Shown here: positions 60,139-64,000 of the stretch, one piece after another
How positions within the stretch are numbered: position 1 is the first letter of the stretch
Layout of the letters: each line of letters opens with the position of its first letter
Notes under the pieces: generated by a model
Database searches by the model: none
The model's input: the letters and a program-made list of their open reading frames with translations, nothing else
Told to the model about the DNA's origin: nothing
NCBI GenBank assembly: GCA_963629395.1
Contig: CAVGIV010000003.1
Span: forward strand, 1 to 64,000
Reading direction: 5' to 3'
Length of the DNA stretch: 64,000 nucleotides
Origin: CAG-791 sp963629395
GTDB taxonomy: Bacteria; Bacillota; Clostridia; Lachnospirales; Lachnospiraceae
Program-made: the position numbers and the translations under genes

Positions 60139-62415
60139 TCAATACGGATTCACTGGATCAAAATCAAACTGGAACACCGTATCCATGCCGGTGCTGGCCT
60201 TGCATGCCCGTCTTGCTGCAGCCTCCACCGCATCCTTACAAGCGATCAGTGTATCATAATCGGCGCTTTTAACATAGAGAACATAGCGGTACTCGTCCCT
60301 GAGCTTTTCCAGGGCTGCCGCCGCCGGTCCGATCAGAATGCACCCATCTTTTGTTGCCGGGAGCCTTTCCAGAAGTGCCCTTGTCTGATTGGCAAAGAGC
60401 GCTGCATGCTCCTCTGATCTGGACGTCAGCTGAATGGCCAGCATATGCTCCGCCGGAGGATATCTGAGCAGCCTTCGATAGGTCATCTCCTCCCCGTAAA
60501 AGCCCTCATAATCCTGCTGCGCCGCATGCACAATGCTGTAGTGGGACGGATCGTAGGTCTGAATCACCACATTTCCCGGCTTGGTTCCCCTTCCTGCGCG
60601 GCCCGCCGCCTGTGTCAGGAGCTGGAAGGTCCGCTCCGCAGCCCTGTAATCCCCCATATGAAGGGACATATCCGCGAGCAGCACGCCCACCAGTGTCACG
60701 TTCGGGAAGTCATGTCCCTTCACTATCATCTGGGTGCCAATAAGGATGTCCGCCTCCTCATTGGCAAAGGCCGACAATATTTTCTCATAGCTGGTCTTCG
60801 TTCTGGTAGTGTCTGCATCCATACGCAGAATCCTGGCCTTGGGATACGCCTTCTGCACGAGCTGCTCCACCTGCTCGGTCCCCGCCTGAAAGCCGCTGAT
60901 ATAGGATGATCCGCACTCCGGACATTTCGCCGGCATGTCTGTCTCATATCCGCAGTAGTGACACACTAGGCGTCCCTTTCCGTGGAGGGACAAGGAAACG
61001 CTGCAATGCGGACATTTGGGTACATAGCTGCAGCTGCGGCAGGAGACAAAGCCGGAAAATCCGCGGCGATTCAGGAACAATATGCTCTGCTCACCCCTAT
61101 CCAGTCTCTCCTGCAGCAGACCGGACAGGCGTCTCGAGAGGATGGAATGATTGCCGCTTCGCATCTCCTGGCGCATATCCGCAATCTCTGTCTGCGGAAG
61201 ACTCCCGCCCGTGAGTCTCTTCGTCAGGCGATACAGCCGAAAGCATCCCTGCATGGCCTGATAGTAGGAATCCAGAGACGGTGTTGCCGAGCCAAGGACA
61301 ACAACACCCCGATGCATCCTTGCAATCTGAATGGCCACATCTCTTGCGTGGTACTTGGGCATCGACTCATTTTTGTAGCTGCTCTCGTGCTCCTCATCCA
61401 TGATGATAATGCCGATCCGGGGAAAGGGCGTGAACAGCGCGGATCTTGGCCCGATGATAACATCAATCTCCCCTCGCCTTGCGCGCTCGAACTGGTCGCT
61501 CTTCTCACTCTCCGAAAGGGCCGAATTCATCACCGATACCCGGTCGCCAAAGTGCCGGTAGAACCGCATCAGGGTCTGGTAGGTCAGTGAAATCTCCGGG
61601 ATGAGCATAATGGCTTTGCCGCCCTCGGCCACGATTTTCTCGATGATTGCGATGTATACCTCCGTTTTGCCGCTGCCGGTGATGCCGTGAAGGAGAGAAA
61701 CTCTCGGCACCTCCTCCTGATTCTGCGGCAGCTCCCGGATTTTGCAGTAATCCTCGAAAATACCTTCCACAGCCGCGCGCTGCTCCTTGCTTAGCTCCTT
61801 TGGTGTTCCTCCATCCGCGGCGGCCGCCACCGGATTCCGAAGACTCGTCTTTGTCTGGATTTCCAGAATCCCCTGCTTTTCCAGAGCTCTCAGCGTTTCT
61901 CTTGTCACATGAAGCTTCTGCAGCATCAGCTGATATGGCTGCTGATCTGCCTCCAGAAGCGCTCTTAAAACCCGTTCCCTGGCCACCTGATGCTTCATGG
62001 CAAACTGATGCCGTTTTTCTTCCGCTTCCCCCGGCGAAAGGAGAAGCCGAACCGTTTTCTCCTCCACGGGCCTGGCCGATCCTCTGCTCGTGACCACCGT
62101 CTTCAGCGCAGCCGCAAAGGTCGAGCCATAGCGTCTTTTCATCCACAATGCCAGCTGCACAGAAGACTCACCGGTTTCTCCGGAATCACTGCGCGCCACC
62201 TCGCGAATCTCCTTCACCTGCGCATCCGGATATTCGCAGGTGTCCGAAAAGCCGATCACATACCCCTTCCGCACCGAATTCCCTCTCCCGAAGGGTACGA
62301 CAACAAGACTCCCAAGGCCCAGCTGTGCATCCAGGGCCTCCGGAATCCTGTAAGTAAACGGCCGGTCCAACCGTCCGTGTGAAATGTCGATGACAATCTG
62401 TGCGTAACGATGCAT
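60139..62415 (-). CDS. priA: Primosomal protein N' (replication restart helicase PriA)
   Basis: DNA helicase (758 residues) that reloads the replisome at stalled forks. The N-terminal 3'-end-binding domain (FTYRIPEALDAQLGLGSLVVVPFG) is followed by a DEXH helicase: Walker A GITGSGKTEVY, Walker B MDEEH, GSATPSLDSY, and zinc-binding cysteines in CRSCSYVPKCPHC and CHYCGYETDMPAKCPEC. Helicase motif V/VI includes ILIGTQMIVKGHDFPNV and QAAGRAGRG. The ribosome site is weak; the gene probably relies on coupling to murE, whose stop is 5 bp upstream. Confidence 0.97.
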   Translation of the reverse strand: MHRYAQIVIDISHGRLDRPFTYRIPEALDAQLGLGSLVVVPFGRGNSVRKGYVIGFSDTCEYPDAQVKEIREVARSDSGETGESSVQLALWMKRRYGSTFAAALKTVVTSRGSARPVEEKTVRLLLSPGEAEEKRHQFAMKHQVARERVLRALLEADQQPYQLMLQKLHVTRETLRALEKQGILEIQTKTSLRNPVAAAADGGTPKELSKEQRAAVEGIFEDYCKIRELPQNQEEVPRVSLLHGITGSGKTEVYIAIIEKIVAEGGKAIMLIPEISLTYQTLMRFYRHFGDRVSVMNSALSESEKSDQFERARRGEIDVIIGPRSALFTPFPRIGIIIMDEEHESSYKNESMPKYHARDVAIQIARMHRGVVVLGSATPSLDSYYQAMQGCFRLYRLTKRLTGGSLPQTEIADMRQEMRSGNHSILSRRLSGLLQERLDRGEQSILFLNRRGFSGFVSCRSCSYVPKCPHCSVSLSLHGKGRLVCHYCGYETDMPAKCPECGSSYISGFQAGTEQVEQLVQKAYPKARILRMDADTTRTKTSYEKILSAFANEEADILIGTQMIVKGHDFPNVTLVGVLLADMSLHMGDYRAAERTFQLLTQAAGRAGRGTKPGNVVIQTYDPSHYSIVHAAQQDYEGFYGEEMTYRRLLRYPPAEHMLAIQLTSRSEEHAALFANQTRALLERLPATKDGCILIGPAAAALEKLRDEYRYVLYVKSADYDTLIACKDAVEAAARRACKASTGMDTVFQFDFDPVNPY

Positions 62416-62420
62416 GTGCT

Positions 62421-63953
62421 TTACCGCGCTGCGTCCTTCTGCAAAATATCCGCAATGATGACGCGCTCGTCCATCGGATACTTTCTGCCCTTGATCTCCT
62501 GGTAATCCTCATGCCCCTTGCCGGCAAGGACGATGATATCTCCCGGCTCGCCGTGGTGAATTGCATAGGCGATCGCTTCCCGGCGGTCCGGAATGGTCAC
62601 ATAGGCTCCCGTCGTCCCGGAGATTCCCGTGACGATGTCCTGAATGATATCCATCGGCTCCTCATCCCGCGGATTGTCCGATGTGATGATGGAAAGATCC
62701 GAGAGCCGTCCGGATACCTCGCCCATCTCAAAGCGTCGCGCCCTTGAGCGGTTTCCTCCACAGCCGAACAGCGTAACCAGCCGGTGCGGATGGTACTCCT
62801 TCAGCGTAGATAAAAGGCTCTCAAGCGCCACCGCATTGTGCGCGTAATCAATCATCAGCGTAAACGCATCGCTGACCTTTACCAGCTCGATTCTGCCCTT
62901 TGCTCTGGCCCCAGCCAGCGCCGCTTCCACATCCTCTGCCTTCACATCAAACGCATGGCAGATGGCAATGGCGGCCAGTGCATTGTACACGCTGAACCGC
63001 CCCGGCGTCGGCACCTCACAGCCTAGCTCGGCGATTCCCCTTGTCCGGAACGAAATCCCGAGCTCGCCGGGCTTTTGGATCAGCTGCAGATCCTCGGCAT
63101 ACAGATCGTTGGAGGGATCCATTCCATAAGAAAGCACCCTGCAGGAGCTCCCCTCCAGAATTGAATCCTTATGCGGATCGTCTCCGTTGACAATGGCCAG
63201 ACGGCACTGACGGAACAAGAGGCTCTTGCAATGCAGATAATCTGCAAAATCCTTGTGCTCGTTCGGCCCGATGTGGTCCTCGGACAGATTGGTGAAGACA
63301 CCGATATCGAACAGAATTCCTGCCGTACGATCCAGCATAAGTGCCTGGGAGGACACCTCCATCACGACCGCCTCCACGCCGTCATCCGCCATTTCGCGCA
63401 GCGTTTTCTGCAGTGCAAGAGACTCCGGCGTCGTATTGTTCGCCGGCCGGTGTACCTCATGCCAGGTGGACTCAATGGTGCCGATCAGTCCGACATCCAT
63501 TCCGGCTCTTTCCAGAATGGAGCGCACCAGGTATGTCGTCGTAGTTTTCCCCTTTGTGCCGGTAATGCCGATCATCTTCAGCTCTTTAGCCGGATGCCCG
63601 TAAAAGGCTGCAGACACCAGTGCCATTCCGCGCCGCGTCGACTTCACGCGAATCAGAACCAGATCATCTGCGGCCGCCCCAGCTTCCGCTCCTATCGGAT
63701 CGACATCGTGCTCGGTGAGAATGGCCGTAGTCCCGGCTGCCGCCACCTGCGGAATATAGCTGTGCCCGTCTGACTTTGCTCCGCAAATGGCAAAAAACAG
63801 GATTCCCCGGCCAGCATGTCTGGAATCGTTCGTGATATCCAGAACCTCCTGCTGCAGAAGGCGCCGTCCCTTCTCCGAATCCTTCGCAAGCGGACTTCCG
63901 CCCGCATCATAAAGCTCATACTCCAGTTCCTGTATCAAATTCTCCAGCTGCAT
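62421..63953 (-). CDS. murE: UDP-MurNAc-tripeptide synthetase MurE, meso-DAP type
   Basis: Adds the third residue to the peptidoglycan stem peptide (510 residues). The ATP loop is GTKGKTTT, the carbamylated Lys region lies in HCKSLLFRQ/EDHIGPNEHKDF, and the C-terminal DNPRDE motif is the hallmark of enzymes that add meso-diaminopimelate rather than lysine. AAGAGG precedes the ATG at 63953; the frame is open a little further without a better site. It is separated from the main division cluster by 16 kb and instead leads the priA-def-fmt block. Confidence 0.95.
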   Translation of the reverse strand: MQLENLIQELEYELYDAGGSPLAKDSEKGRRLLQQEVLDITNDSRHAGRGILFFAICGAKSDGHSYIPQVAAAGTTAILTEHDVDPIGAEAGAAADDLVLIRVKSTRRGMALVSAAFYGHPAKELKMIGITGTKGKTTTTYLVRSILERAGMDVGLIGTIESTWHEVHRPANNTTPESLALQKTLREMADDGVEAVVMEVSSQALMLDRTAGILFDIGVFTNLSEDHIGPNEHKDFADYLHCKSLLFRQCRLAIVNGDDPHKDSILEGSSCRVLSYGMDPSNDLYAEDLQLIQKPGELGISFRTRGIAELGCEVPTPGRFSVYNALAAIAICHAFDVKAEDVEAALAGARAKGRIELVKVSDAFTLMIDYAHNAVALESLLSTLKEYHPHRLVTLFGCGGNRSRARRFEMGEVSGRLSDLSIITSDNPRDEEPMDIIQDIVTGISGTTGAYVTIPDRREAIAYAIHHGEPGDIIVLAGKGHEDYQEIKGRKYPMDERVIIADILQKDAAR

Positions 63954-64000
63954 TGGTAGACCTCTTTTCTTTTGTTTGCAGTAACAGGCTTGCATTCGTT

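Overview
The window looks like chromosomal DNA of a low-to-mid-GC Clostridia, most likely Lachnospiraceae. The grounds are a Firmicutes division cluster (mraZ-rsmH-ftsL-pbp-mraY-ftsW-ftsQ-ftsZ), the block murE-priA-def-fmt-yugP-rsmB-rlmN-PP2C-pknB-rsgA, strong AGGAGG-type ribosome sites, a YesL/LplB/LplC-type sugar importer, a DNPR-motif MurE (meso-DAP wall) and many short palindromic intergenic repeats. This is inference from gene content; no rRNA or tRNA gene was seen.

Layout. 1-2.9 kb: two membrane subunits of an energy-converting (Ech/Hyf-like) hydrogenase, cut by the left edge. 3.1-6.5 kb: a GntR(YtrA)-ABC ATPase-permease operon. 6.7-9.5 kb: dprA and yifB/comM. 9.8-11.1 kb: a secreted GH25 lysozyme bracketed by hairpin repeats. 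11.3-17.7 kb: hemW, lepA, an RsuA-type pseudouridine synthase, purF and a short DnaJ-like protein. 17.9-34.6 kb: a carbohydrate island with GH29 fucosidase plus AraC regulator, an alpha/beta esterase, YesL, solute-binding lipoprotein, two permeases, GH31, GH74, IclR regulator, then divergent kdgK and kdgA. The GH29/GH31/GH74/esterase set fits uptake of acetylated, fucosylated xyloglucan fragments and their breakdown inside the cell, because none of these enzymes has a signal peptide. kdgK-kdgA would feed 2-keto-3-deoxygluconate from uronates into glycolysis. 34.7-36.1 kb: a MATE exporter. 36.3-46.0 kb: the division/wall cluster, read leftward from a promoter and candidate MraZ boxes upstream of mraZ. 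46.3-50.8 kb: lgt, mscS, ychF, yeiH. 50.9-64 kb: translation-quality, signalling and wall genes.

Most notable: a class B penicillin-binding protein with five calcium-type DxDxDG repeats after its transpeptidase domain; a shared palindromic operator in the iclR-kdgK divergent region; an array of four stem-loops between kdgK and kdgA that includes a 30-bp duplication carrying the kdgK stop codon; a GH25 gene flanked by matching hairpin repeats; and several families of dispersed repeats sitting just after stop codons. No CRISPR array, insertion sequence, prophage or clearly new defence system was found.
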